From Algorimicrobium hallyeonense (GTDB taxonomy: Bacteria > Bacteroidota > Bacteroidia > Flavobacteriales > Flavobacteriaceae): 64,000 nucleotides of DNA. Under the pieces are notes generated by a model. That model was not told where the DNA came from. It made no database searches and saw nothing but the letters and a program-made list of their open reading frames with translations. Positions 14,055-22,813 of this stretch are shown here, piece after piece. A program made the position numbers and the translations under genes. The stretch spans positions 434,001 to 498,000 of the forward strand of contig NZ_JBHSLA010000003.1 in NCBI RefSeq assembly GCF_042657385.1, given 5' to 3'. Position 1 is the stretch's first letter; each line of letters starts with the position of its first letter.

Positions 14055-16013
14055 ATGAAAAAAAATTATCTATTCTTACTACCTATTATTTTTGGTCTTT
14101 TAGCCTTTTCTGGCTTTTCGCAAGGCAATTATGATAATGGGGTTTTTGTTTTAAATGAAGGCATGTATGGTACTAATACAGCCTCTGTTTCTTTTTTAAG
14201 CGCTTCTGGAACTATTAATAACAATGTTTTTGCAACTGAAAACACTGGTATGGATATTGGACAATTAGCACAAGGAATGGGGTTTTCTGGTGATAACGCT
14301 TATATTGTTTCAAATGGGACTAGTGAAATTAATATTGTGGATAGAGCAACATTTACTCATATAACTACGGTTACAACAGGGTTAGACAACCCGCGTAATA
14401 TAGAATTTGATAACGGGTATGCATATATTACTAATTGGGGAGATCCCACAAATATTTCTGACGATTTTGTTGCTGTGTTAGATTTAGATACCAATACCAT
14501 AACCAGTACTATTTCTGTTAATGAAGGACCAGAACAGATTGTTAAAAAGAATAATCAGCTGTTTGTAGCGCATCAAGGTGGTTATGGGTTTGGAAATACC
14601 GTTTCGGTTATTGATTTAAATGATAACAGTGTGTCAGAAATTTCGGTTGCCGATGTGCCAAATTCTATTGTAGCCGATGACGATTTTTTATATGTGCTTT
14701 GCGGTGGAAAACCAGCATGGACAGGAGCAGAGTCTTTAGGTAAATTATATAGAATAGATTTAGTTGATTTTTCTGTAATGGATGTATATAATTTTGCACT
14801 CGGTGAACATCCTAATTTTTTACAAGTTGATAATGGTCAAGCATATTATGTAGTAGATAATAATATCTACAATTTTGATTTTTCAGCTAGTTTGCCAACT
14901 ACGGAATTCATCAACACAGCATCAGAAGGTGTTGCTATAGCTTACGGGTTATCACTGATAGACAATGTGCTTTATTTATCGGATGCTGAAAATTATGTTA
15001 TTGATGGTAAAGTCGTTTCTTACAATACAACTGGCGTATTTCAGAACTCTTATACCGTAGGTGTTATTCCTAATGGTGTTTACAAGCATATCATGCCTCT
15101 AGGTGTTTATCCACCAGCAGCAGGGCAAATAGGTTCAACGGCTATTGAAACGAATAGTGCATTATTTGTGGATTGGGCTTCAGGTGCCACTGTAACAAGA
15201 GGTTTAACTAATATTGCTGATTCAGGAAGTGGTTATGCTACTATAGGTACAGAGTCTAACGTTACAGGTGTTGCTAATAACGCGATTATAAGTTTAGGTG
15301 ATGGAGGAAATGCTATTTTAACCTTTGATACACCAATTACTGATGGATCTGGATATGATTTTGCCGTTTTTGAAAACTCATTTAGTGATACCTTTTTAGA
15401 ATTGGCTTTTGTAGAAGTAAGTTCAGATGGTGTTAATTATTTCAGATTTCCATCACATAGTCAAACGCAAACGGATACGCAAGTAGGAGGTTTCGGAGCT
15501 GTTGATGCTACCTATATCAATAATCTAGCAGGAAAATACCGTGCTGGTTTTGGAACACCTTTCGATTTAAATGACATTCCTAACAACCCGTTATTGGATA
15601 AAACTAGAATTACGCACGTTAAAGTTGTTGATGCTATTGGAACTATTGATCCGGCGTTTGCCACTTATGATTCTTATGGAAATATGGTAAACGACCCATA
15701 TCCAACACCGTTTGGTTCTGGTGGTTTCGATTTAGACGCTGTTGGCGTTATTAATCAAGTTAGTTTGAGTATTGCAGATACTAAACTAACCGAATTGAAA
15801 ATATATCCGAATCCAGCTTCTAGTTTCTTTAATATAAAAGGTGTTAATGGCGTTATGGATATGGACATGTACGATATAACAGGAAAGTTAGTAAAGCAAC
15901 TTAAAAATACGAGTCTAAAAACGATCGATATTTCTAGTTTAAAACAAGGTGTTTATGTGGTGAAAATAACATCGCAAAATAAAAACGGATTGTATAAACT
16001 GATTAAGCAGTAA
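14055..16013 (+). CDS. BtuG-like propeller fused to a second domain and a T9SS sorting domain
   Basis: A 652-residue protein with a plain Sec signal (residues 1-23, ending GFSQ, no lipobox). Residues 24-345 are a close paralogue of the preceding lipoprotein: FVLNEG, YITNWGDP, VAVLDLDTN, FVAHQGGYGFGNTVSVID. Residues about 350-560 form a different domain (FAVFENSFSDTFLELAFVEV, GGFDLDAVGV) that I cannot name, probably a jelly-roll binding module. Residues 575-652 are a T9SS type A sorting domain (YPNPASSFFNI, GVYVVKI, ending KLIKQ). It lies 21 bases downstream of the BtuG-like gene under the riboswitch. It is likely a T9SS-exported cobalamin binder, either released or anchored. Confidence 0.75.
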   Translation: MKKNYLFLLPIIFGLLAFSGFSQGNYDNGVFVLNEGMYGTNTASVSFLSASGTINNNVFATENTGMDIGQLAQGMGFSGDNAYIVSNGTSEINIVDRATFTHITTVTTGLDNPRNIEFDNGYAYITNWGDPTNISDDFVAVLDLDTNTITSTISVNEGPEQIVKKNNQLFVAHQGGYGFGNTVSVIDLNDNSVSEISVADVPNSIVADDDFLYVLCGGKPAWTGAESLGKLYRIDLVDFSVMDVYNFALGEHPNFLQVDNGQAYYVVDNNIYNFDFSASLPTTEFINTASEGVAIAYGLSLIDNVLYLSDAENYVIDGKVVSYNTTGVFQNSYTVGVIPNGVYKHIMPLGVYPPAAGQIGSTAIETNSALFVDWASGATVTRGLTNIADSGSGYATIGTESNVTGVANNAIISLGDGGNAILTFDTPITDGSGYDFAVFENSFSDTFLELAFVEVSSDGVNYFRFPSHSQTQTDTQVGGFGAVDATYINNLAGKYRAGFGTPFDLNDIPNNPLLDKTRITHVKVVDAIGTIDPAFATYDSYGNMVNDPYPTPFGSGGFDLDAVGVINQVSLSIADTKLTELKIYPNPASSFFNIKGVNGVMDMDMYDITGKLVKQLKNTSLKTIDISSLKQGVYVVKITSQNKNGLYKLIKQ

Positions 16014-16036
16014 TACCGTTTTGTTATAGCTCATAA

Positions 16037-16085
16037 AAATGCCGTTATGCTCTAAATAAGGTTTGAGTATAATGGCATTTTTTAT
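16037..16085. terminator. bidirectional terminator ending the B12 operon
   Basis: A 16-bp stem (16037-16052 with 16065-16080, two G-U wobbles) with a 12-base loop and flanking A and T runs. It ends the btuB-btuG transcript and, on the other strand, the DUF71 gene. Confidence 0.75.
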
Positions 16086-16786
16086 AAGGTAGGAATTAAA
16101 TCGCAAAACCAAAACCCTGAAGCAGCATCGGTTGAATTCGGTTTTGGATATTCATGATAGGTTTTTTCGCCAATATCAAAAGCTACAAGCGTTTTAAAAA
16201 TGGGGCCATCAAAGCAAAAGGTATGAAATTCACCATTTTCGCCACAGGGATCCACTTCTTCAGGAAGGGAAGCTATTACATCTTCATCTATAACTCTACC
16301 AACAAAATGGTCTGTAAAATAGGTGGCATCGGCACAAACTATTACAGCCTTAAAACCTAAATCTAGAAATTCTTGCATTAATTGCTTGGTATTTCTTTGC
16401 CAAAGTGGAAACACCGTTTTAATACCTTGACTCCCTAGTTGATCCTCACGGTACTGTTTTAAATCTTCTAATAAAATATCGCCAAAAGCAGCATAACTAT
16501 AACCGTCTTTTTTAAGTTTCGTTGTCGCTTCGGTCATAATTTTGTTATAATCGTCCATGCTTGGTTGTTCTGGAAGTTTAATTTGCCAAAGGGGCATACC
16601 TAAAGCAGCAACTTGATTTTCCAATAAGGCAATCCTAATACCATGCATAGAAACACGATTAAAAGCCGTGTTTACCGTAGTAATAAACTGTTCAACACTA
16701 TAACGTTCATCTTGTAATAAATAGTAAAGTGCCAGCGCCGAGTCTTTTCCTGTACTCCAGTTAAGGTAGGTTTTGTAAGTTTTCAT
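16082..16786 (-). CDS. DUF71/COG2102 ATP-pyrophosphatase, B12-associated subgroup
   Basis: A 234-residue N-type ATP pyrophosphatase. The PP-loop is STGKDSALALYYL (residues 11-23) and the conserved later blocks include SMHGIRIALLENQ, YAAFGDILLEDLKQYRE and DPCGENGEFHTFCFDGP, the family's C-terminal signature. In eukaryotes and archaea this family (Dph6) amidates diphthine; bacteria lack diphthamide, and a comparative-genomic study of DUF71 (de Crecy-Lagard and colleagues) proposed that the bacterial subgroup acts in B12 salvage. Its position at the end of a riboswitch-controlled B12 uptake locus agrees with that proposal. It is convergent with the operon rather than inside it. Pipelines usually call it diphthine-ammonia ligase, which would be misleading here. 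Confidence 0.8.
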   Translation of the reverse strand: MKTYKTYLNWSTGKDSALALYYLLQDERYSVEQFITTVNTAFNRVSMHGIRIALLENQVAALGMPLWQIKLPEQPSMDDYNKIMTEATTKLKKDGYSYAAFGDILLEDLKQYREDQLGSQGIKTVFPLWQRNTKQLMQEFLDLGFKAVIVCADATYFTDHFVGRVIDEDVIASLPEEVDPCGENGEFHTFCFDGPIFKTLVAFDIGEKTYHEYPKPNSTDAASGFWFCDLIPTL

Positions 16787-16849
16787 AAGTCAAATTAGAG
16801 TACAAACCTATGGTTTTTAGGGCATATTAAATTGAAAAAAATGTGTGTT

Positions 16850-17054
16850 TTTGTATATTTAAAAGAAGTAACTATCTGAACTGGATTTGCCAGATTAAAT
16901 GGCGTTTAAAAGTGGCAAAGATTATGTTTCCAGTTGGGGAGACCCTAATTGATAATACAACGATTTTATTGCCATCGTTAATCTAGGCTCGAATATTATT
17001 GAAGCGCGTATAGAAGTGGGGAAGACCAGAGCAAATGGTTGCTTAGGTCAGTAA
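16850..17054 (+). pseudogene. remnant of a third BtuG/DUF5074 propeller gene
   Basis: Reading from ATG 16899, the frame gives MAFKSGKDYVSSWGDPN, two stop codons, then YNDFIAIVNLGSNIIEARIE followed by VGKTRANG and a stop at 17052-17054. This lines up with MTFYEDKAYITNWGDPADTTDDYVAVLDTETNVV...EGPDAIV of the intact propellers 3-4 kb upstream. Upstream bases (from about 16867) can be read as VTI-stop-TGFARLNG, matching VTTGLDNPRN. Only one or two blades remain, so it is a decayed duplicate rather than a frameshifted gene. Confidence 0.7.
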
Positions 17055-17279
17055 ATTATATGTAATAAAACGGACGGTTTTAAAGTGTTATTCTGAATTT
17101 ATGTAAAGCATTACTGCGAATACCTTAATGTTTTAGTAATTATACTATGCATGCATAAAAAATTAACATCCTTTTAACGTTTAAATCATGCTTTTTATCG
17201 ATTACAATCTCATCGATATGGTATAACCTTTTTAATTGTAATATATTGGAGCACTATTAATTTAAAACCAATTTAAAAA
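17055..17279. other. gene-free leader upstream of the 921-residue T9SS gene
   Basis: No coding sequence is seen. The stretch contains a small hairpin (TAAAAC/GTTTTA) soon after the pseudogene and a repeated ATCGAT near 17200. It presumably carries the promoter of the downstream gene, but no exact TAnnTTTG was found. Confidence 0.35.
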
Positions 17280-20045
17280 ATGAAAAAATTTACAATTCAA
17301 ATTTTTGCAATTTTAGCTTTTGCTTTTACATGGCAGGCTAATGCGCAAGTAAACATTAGTGAAAATTTTGATTCTGGTACTCCTGCTGGTTGGACAGATT
17401 CTTACGCTAATTCAACTTCTGCTGCCTGTGCTGGAGCATCAGAACGTGATAATTTATGGAGTAGTAGTGCTACGGGTAACTTAACTAGCCCTAATCAAGT
17501 TGGCGCATCTAACGCTACCGATTTAACAATTAGTTTTGATTATCAAATTCTTGAATACAGTTTTTCAACGCCAACCGTTGCTCAAGAGGCAGGTTGGGGT
17601 TCTGCAGACATTCAATATTCTACAGATGATGGAGTTAATTGGATAACCGCTTTGACTATCAATGACGCTAATCATACCGTTTCAAATGCGTGTACAAATA
17701 TTACCACAACCGTATTGGGAGCTGACTTACCGAATGGATCTGATGTTAAATTACGAGTTAGTAATACTTGGGTTTCCGGTGACTATTATTTTTACATAGA
17801 TAATTTTGTTGCACAACAAGATTTAGGATGTGTTGCGGCAGATATTACGAGCTCGACAGTAGTAGATAATTGCGGTGCATCACAATTTTCTGTTGATGTT
17901 GTTGTTGCTGATTCTGGAAATGGTACGGTGATAACTGATGGTTTAGGAGGTTCATTTCCTGTTGCATCAGGAACTGTAACTGCTGGCCCTTACACCATTG
18001 GTGATGTTATAAATTTAACGGTTGAGCATACGGTTGCTGCTTGTAATTTTTCACTAGGTAGTTTCTCTACAGGATGTACACCTCCTGGTGAAGTTTGCGA
18101 GAACTCAATTATTATTGGAGCTTTACCTTATTCTACAACTGATAATACGTCTAATTATGGCGATGATTACGGTAGTGCAGATGAGCCTTGTTCTACTTCT
18201 AGTTATCTTACAGGTGATGACGTTGTTTATAGTTTTACTCCAGCTACAGATATGTCAGTAAATATGACCACTTCTGGGACAGGTTCATGGACTGGTTTAT
18301 TTATATACGAACAATGTCCTTTTGTAACTTGTGTGGATTCTGATACGCAAAGTAGTGGAAACCCTAGTATTCCAGAAGTTAGTTTGATAGGCGGAACAAC
18401 ATACTATATTGTAATATCTACCTATCCATCACCGCAAAGTACAGCATATACGTTAGATATAACAGAAAACACCTGTGCAGCATCTACCTCAACAGTTACT
18501 GTAGTAAACGACTGTGATGTAAGTGGTGGTTTTTATGTAGATGTTGAAGTAACAGATATGGGAAGTGCGACAGATTTAACGGTTTCAGACGATCAAGGAA
18601 ACCCATCTCAAGCTTTAACGGCTGCTGGAACATTACAATTTGGTCCTTATGTGAATGGTGTTGATGTGGTTATTACACTTAACGATGATAATGATGATGA
18701 TTCTTGTACGGTTGTTAAAGCAGCTGTTACACAGACTATTTGTCCGCCATCAAACGATGATTGTTCAAATGCAACAGTTTTAACTGTGGATCCAGATTAT
18801 TCTTGTGCTAGTTCTGTTTCAGGAACAACTATTGGGGCAACACAAAGTTTAGCAGGTTGTGTTGGAACTGCCGACGATGATGTTTGGTATTCTTTTGTTG
18901 CAACAAGCACCGATCATAGAATTACAATCACTAATACTAGTGGATCAACTGATATCGTTACTCAAGTTTTTGATGCATGTGGTGGCGCAAGTTTAGTCTG
19001 CCAAGACACGCCTAATTCTCCAATAAACTTAACAGGATTAACACCTAATAATACATACTCTTTCAGGATTTACACATATTTCTCGGGAACTACTAGAACA
19101 AGTTTTGACGTATGTGTAGGTACAGCGCCAAGTTGTTTACAGCCATCGTCTGGTTCAGCTTCGGCAATAACAGAAAACTCTGCGGATTTAGGCTGGGTAG
19201 AAGCTGGAACTGCAACCACTTGGAATGTAGAATGGGGCGTTACAGATTTCACATTAGGAACAGGAACATTAATTTCTGGAACTACAACAAATCCAGAACC
19301 ATTATCTGGATTAACCGCATTAACAACATACGATTACTATGTGCAAGCTGATTGTGGTGGTGGTGATTTAAGTGCATGGTCTGGTCCATATACGTTTACA
19401 ACTTCAGGTCCAATACCAACTAACATTTCATGTGCTACAGCAGAGGCTATTGCATGTGGAGATAGTATTATTGGAACGACGGAAGGTTCTACTGGAACAC
19501 AAGAGGACTCTGGCTGTACTATCGGTAACAATGGCGTTTGGTATACCTTTACTGGTGACGGTGGAGATTTAATAGTGACGGTAGATGCGGATTTTGATCA
19601 CGAATTAGCAATAACAAGTGGTACTTGTGGTGCGCTAGTAAATATAGGTTGTGATGATCAAAGTACTGGTCAAGAATCATACACCATTGTTGATAGTGTT
19701 GATGGAGAAACGTATTATGTGTATATCGCACATTATTCAAGTGGTAGTACAACAACAGGTACTTATAAAATTATGTTAGAGTGTGAAACGATGACAACAG
19801 ATGAATTTGATTCTCCAAATGCGTTTACGTATTATCCGAATCCAGTGTCAAGTGTGTTAAATGTGAAAGCACAAAATAACATTAGTAATGTAGCTGTTTT
19901 CAACATGTTAGGTCAAGAAGTGCTTCGTACGGCTCCTAATACAGTTGCAAGCGAGGTAGATATGTCTAACTTACAAACAGGTGCTTACTTTGTTAAAGTA
20001 ACTATTGGTAATGCAACGAAAACAATTCGCGTTATTAAAAATTAA
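17280..20045 (+). CDS. large secreted multi-domain protein with fibronectin III and T9SS sorting domain
   Basis: A 921-residue secreted protein. Signal peptide 1-22 ends ANAQ. Residues about 25-180 resemble a choice-of-anchor/MAM-type beta-sandwich (ENFDSGTPAGW ... DYYFYIDNFV). Cysteine-paired modules of about 110-130 residues follow, two or three of which resemble the bacterial pre-peptidase C-terminal fold (DDVVYSFTPATD, DDDVWYSFVAT, NNGVWYTFTGDG). A fibronectin III domain lies at about 620-705 (PSSGSASAITENSADLGW ... LSAWSGPYTFTT). The last 75 residues are a T9SS type A sorting domain (YYPNPVSSVLNV ... TIRVIKN). No catalytic domain is visible, so an adhesin or matrix role is likelier than an enzyme. 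Monocistronic, ended by a strong terminator. Confidence 0.8.
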   Translation: MKKFTIQIFAILAFAFTWQANAQVNISENFDSGTPAGWTDSYANSTSAACAGASERDNLWSSSATGNLTSPNQVGASNATDLTISFDYQILEYSFSTPTVAQEAGWGSADIQYSTDDGVNWITALTINDANHTVSNACTNITTTVLGADLPNGSDVKLRVSNTWVSGDYYFYIDNFVAQQDLGCVAADITSSTVVDNCGASQFSVDVVVADSGNGTVITDGLGGSFPVASGTVTAGPYTIGDVINLTVEHTVAACNFSLGSFSTGCTPPGEVCENSIIIGALPYSTTDNTSNYGDDYGSADEPCSTSSYLTGDDVVYSFTPATDMSVNMTTSGTGSWTGLFIYEQCPFVTCVDSDTQSSGNPSIPEVSLIGGTTYYIVISTYPSPQSTAYTLDITENTCAASTSTVTVVNDCDVSGGFYVDVEVTDMGSATDLTVSDDQGNPSQALTAAGTLQFGPYVNGVDVVITLNDDNDDDSCTVVKAAVTQTICPPSNDDCSNATVLTVDPDYSCASSVSGTTIGATQSLAGCVGTADDDVWYSFVATSTDHRITITNTSGSTDIVTQVFDACGGASLVCQDTPNSPINLTGLTPNNTYSFRIYTYFSGTTRTSFDVCVGTAPSCLQPSSGSASAITENSADLGWVEAGTATTWNVEWGVTDFTLGTGTLISGTTTNPEPLSGLTALTTYDYYVQADCGGGDLSAWSGPYTFTTSGPIPTNISCATAEAIACGDSIIGTTEGSTGTQEDSGCTIGNNGVWYTFTGDGGDLIVTVDADFDHELAITSGTCGALVNIGCDDQSTGQESYTIVDSVDGETYYVYIAHYSSGSTTTGTYKIMLECETMTTDEFDSPNAFTYYPNPVSSVLNVKAQNNISNVAVFNMLGQEVLRTAPNTVASEVDMSNLQTGAYFVKVTIGNATKTIRVIKN

Positions 20046-20073
20046 TAAGTGAAGTAGATATCAATCTATAAAT

Positions 20074-20107
20074 AAAAACCCAGACAAACGTCTGGGTTTT
20101 TTGTTTT
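20074..20107. terminator. strong bidirectional terminator
   Basis: A 12-bp perfect stem (20074-20085 with 20090-20101), AAAC loop, then a T run. It ends the T9SS gene and may also serve the convergent S41 peptidase gene. Confidence 0.85.
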
Positions 20108-20159
20108 ATAAAACTTTGAAAATGTTGAGTGGTTTAAATGCCATATTTTAGTTTTCTAT

Positions 20160-20187
20160 ATCTAACATCTAACATCTAACATCTAAT
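20160..20187. repeat. short tandem repeat of a 7-base unit
   Basis: ATCTAAC is repeated three times and followed by a partial fourth copy, directly after the stop side of the S41 peptidase gene. No function is apparent; slippage could vary the copy number. Confidence 0.7.
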
Positions 20188-20189
20188 AT

Positions 20190-21626
20190 TTAATCTAATT
20201 CTTTATACATACCATTACCAATTGATAGAAAATTCGTTTTATCACCAATTAAATCCAAAGGTTCGGTTTGGGGTAAATACAGACGGGAATCATCTAAAAT
20301 AAGCTGTAGAGCTGTTGCTAAAAGCGGTTCAGTTTCAGAGCCCAGTGTTCCCATGTTGCTATAATTTTCGGACTGTGGTATTTCCGGAAATAAGCCTTGG
20401 CTATAATCCGTATTACCAACGGCATTCAAGGATTTTAATACTAGAGGTTGCATAGCATATAAATGTGATGGGTTTGCATTTGCTCTACGAAAATCGGGCG
20501 CATCATAAAGCGTTACGGATGCTTGAAATTTACCAGCAGTTTCGGTTCCTATTTGAACCACATCTATATAAGGATCTAAACTGTTTATAACTAACTCACT
20601 AGCAGATGCTGATCGTTTTGTGGTTAAAACATACACCTTGTTTAGATTTAAAATGTTTAAAGGAGCTCCAGCATCATTATCTGTAAAGTAATTCGTGGTT
20701 TGTGCTTCTGATAGTTGAGATTGAATATCAGAATTCCATTCTTCCGTACTAAACACATTGCCAGTTTGTCCAGCTATCATACTAGACAATAAAATAGCTG
20801 TATTAACAGAGCCTCCCGAATTATAACGTAAATCCAAAACTAAATTCTGAATATTATTTGCTTGAAACTGACCAAACACGGCATTTAACTGCGAATCAAA
20901 ATCTCTAGTAAATCCATTATACATTAAATACCCTACGTTTTCTCCGGCAACTTCAAATATGTCTGTTTTAAAAATAGGGTTTTCAGTAAGGGAAGATTTT
21001 GAAAGTGTAATGCTTTGGCCATTTGGTGTAATATTGTCATCGCTCGTTTGCGAGGTTCCATTATCATTATAATCTGCTAAATTAATAGTGTAGGTAGTAT
21101 TTCGTAATAAACTATTAAAATTAGAGGTAGTAAGTGGAATGCCATCAATAGCATAAAAAATAGTTCCTCTGGAGACGCCTTGATTGCTAGCGCTAGAATT
21201 TGGCAATACATATCCAACATATCCAAACACGTTTTCCGAACCGTCTGGATAACGCATAAGGCCGTAATCCATGCCGTTGTTTTGTGTTGTACCACTTAAT
21301 AGTTGTTCCAATTGAATGTAATTAGACGTTATCCAACTAAACCTATCTACCGTTTGTGGTTGATAGCGTAAATATTCAAACAAGGCTTCTGGTGAAGGAT
21401 AATTATTTAAAAATGCTTCATAGGAACCTGTATCAAACCGGTCGTTTGCTAAATCCGGCACATCATCCTTGTAGAGATAATAGGTGTTTAAACCTCGCCA
21501 AACAAAATCATTTAAGTCACGGGTAGATGCTGGATTATCATCTATATCTTCAAAACAGCCCGTAAATAGGGTAGATGCGCAAATAACGAGTAAATAAATA
21601 GTTCGGTTTTTCATAGCTGTTTTCAT
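20190..21626 (-). CDS. S41-family (C-terminal-processing type) peptidase lipoprotein
   Basis: A 478-residue cell-envelope lipoprotein; the lipobox is LFTGC. The likelier start is ATG at the sixth codon (MKNRTIYLLVICASTLFTGC), but the upstream ATG cannot be excluded. An N-terminal helical cap (about 35-120) precedes a PDZ-like domain (about 125-220, GYVGYVLPNSSASNQGVSRG) and the S41 protease core (about 235-430), with VGYLMYNGF, LVLDLRYNSGGSVNTA and the nucleophile region TKRSASASELVINSL; a downstream glycine-rich TETAGK follows. Such proteins degrade or process envelope proteins. It is divergent from the ECF sigma operon, separated by about 130 bases. Confidence 0.87.
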   Translation of the reverse strand: MKTAMKNRTIYLLVICASTLFTGCFEDIDDNPASTRDLNDFVWRGLNTYYLYKDDVPDLANDRFDTGSYEAFLNNYPSPEALFEYLRYQPQTVDRFSWITSNYIQLEQLLSGTTQNNGMDYGLMRYPDGSENVFGYVGYVLPNSSASNQGVSRGTIFYAIDGIPLTTSNFNSLLRNTTYTINLADYNDNGTSQTSDDNITPNGQSITLSKSSLTENPIFKTDIFEVAGENVGYLMYNGFTRDFDSQLNAVFGQFQANNIQNLVLDLRYNSGGSVNTAILLSSMIAGQTGNVFSTEEWNSDIQSQLSEAQTTNYFTDNDAGAPLNILNLNKVYVLTTKRSASASELVINSLDPYIDVVQIGTETAGKFQASVTLYDAPDFRRANANPSHLYAMQPLVLKSLNAVGNTDYSQGLFPEIPQSENYSNMGTLGSETEPLLATALQLILDDSRLYLPQTEPLDLIGDKTNFLSIGNGMYKELD

Positions 21627-21759
21627 TTTAATTGTTCTTTTTGTCGAATTAAAAGTAGTTACTTTATAACATAATAAAAATTATTTGTAACAAATTAAGT
21701 TATCAATCGTCGTAATAGTAAGTAGGCAAAAACCAGCTATTATTGATTAACCACAAATT

Positions 21760-22269
21760 ATGACACAGACAGAATTTTTGAATATTGTCATGCCATTTAA
21801 AGATAAAGTCTTTCGTTTAGCCAAACGATTGCTTGTGTCTCGGGAGGAAGCAGAAGATGCGACTCAAGAAATTATCTTAAAATTGTGGAAAAACCAAGAG
21901 AAAATGAGCGACTATAAAAACATAGAAGCCTTTTCAATGACCATGACAAAGAATTTTTGTTTAGATAAATTAAAATCTAAACAGGCACAGAATTTAAAAA
22001 TTGTACATAGTAATTATGAAGATCATAATGTGTCCTTACAAAAGGAAGTTGAGGTCAATGATAGTTTGGATTGGGTAAGTAAGATTATGGCAGATTTGCC
22101 AGAACAGCAAAAAATGGTTGTTCAGCTGCGGGATATTGAGCAATACGATTATAATGAAATAGCCAAAATGCTAGATATGAATCAAACAGCCGTCCGAGTA
22201 GCCTTATCAAGAGCTCGAAAAACAATACGTGAAAAATTAACTAATACACATAATTATGGTATTAAATAA
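21760..22269 (+). CDS. ECF RNA polymerase sigma factor
   Basis: A 169-residue ECF sigma factor. Region 2 (about residues 10-80) contains FRLAKRLLVSREEAEDATQEIILKLW with the conserved core-binding acidic residues. Region 4 (about 110-165) contains LPEQQKMVVQLRDIEQYDYNEIAKML and a recognition helix with RVALSRARKTIREKL. It directs transcription of a stress or envelope regulon; the target is unknown. It is first in a four-gene operon: the next gene overlaps its end by 14 bases and encodes a membrane protein that is probably its anti-sigma factor. Confidence 0.93.
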   Translation: MTQTEFLNIVMPFKDKVFRLAKRLLVSREEAEDATQEIILKLWKNQEKMSDYKNIEAFSMTMTKNFCLDKLKSKQAQNLKIVHSNYEDHNVSLQKEVEVNDSLDWVSKIMADLPEQQKMVVQLRDIEQYDYNEIAKMLDMNQTAVRVALSRARKTIREKLTNTHNYGIK

Positions 22270-22738
22270 TATAGAAAAATTACTTGAAAAATATGAAAAT
22301 GCCGAAACCACGCTTCAGGAAGAAGCACAATTGAAGGCGTATTTTACACAAGATGATGTGGCACCGCATTTAGAGATGTACAAACCTATGTTTGCTTACT
22401 TTAAAGCAAATCAGGAAGAAGTCTCTATTAAAGAATTGCCTTTGAAATCGCGAACCATATTTAATTATAAATGGCTTACAGTTGCTGCCATTGCAGTACT
22501 TTCAATAAGCTTATATTTCAATAATCCGTTGCAAACACAAGAAGATTTAGGAACCTATGACGATCCTATGTTAGCTTATAATGAAGTGGTTAAATCACTC
22601 GAAATGATATCGACACACATGAATAAAGGTTTTGAAAAAGTAAATTATTTAAATGCTGTTAATAATGGCATGTCTAAAGTCAATTACTTAAAAGAAATGG
22701 AGAACTCCACAAATAGAATATTTAAAAACAAACAATAA
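22256..22738 (+). CDS. putative anti-sigma factor, single membrane helix
   Basis: A 160-residue protein whose start overlaps the sigma gene by 14 bases, implying translational coupling. An N-terminal cytoplasmic segment of about 70 residues (IEKLLEKYENAETTLQEEAQL resembles the opening of Bacteroidota anti-sigma-type proteins) is followed by one membrane helix (about 76-94, WLTVAAIAVLSISLYF) and a short periplasmic part. There is no zinc-binding HxxxCxxC. The anti-sigma role is inferred from position and topology; direct homology to a named family is not certain. Confidence 0.65.
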   Translation: MVLNNIEKLLEKYENAETTLQEEAQLKAYFTQDDVAPHLEMYKPMFAYFKANQEEVSIKELPLKSRTIFNYKWLTVAAIAVLSISLYFNNPLQTQEDLGTYDDPMLAYNEVVKSLEMISTHMNKGFEKVNYLNAVNNGMSKVNYLKEMENSTNRIFKNKQ

Positions 22739-22813
22739 ACTGAAATGAAAACAATAATTAATAACAACATAATCACGAACCGTGAAAAATTAAATAATTT
22801 AAAAACAAACCCT

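Noticed and set aside
16082..16786. Diphthine-ammonia ligase in the literal sense
   Set aside because: Bacteria have no diphthamide; the B12 context gives a better hypothesis.
19070..19755. Several overlapping open frames inside the 921-residue T9SS gene
   Set aside because: They are out-of-frame shadows of the repetitive coding sequence.
20160..20187. CRISPR-like short repeat
   Set aside because: The unit is only 7 bases and directly tandem with no spacers.
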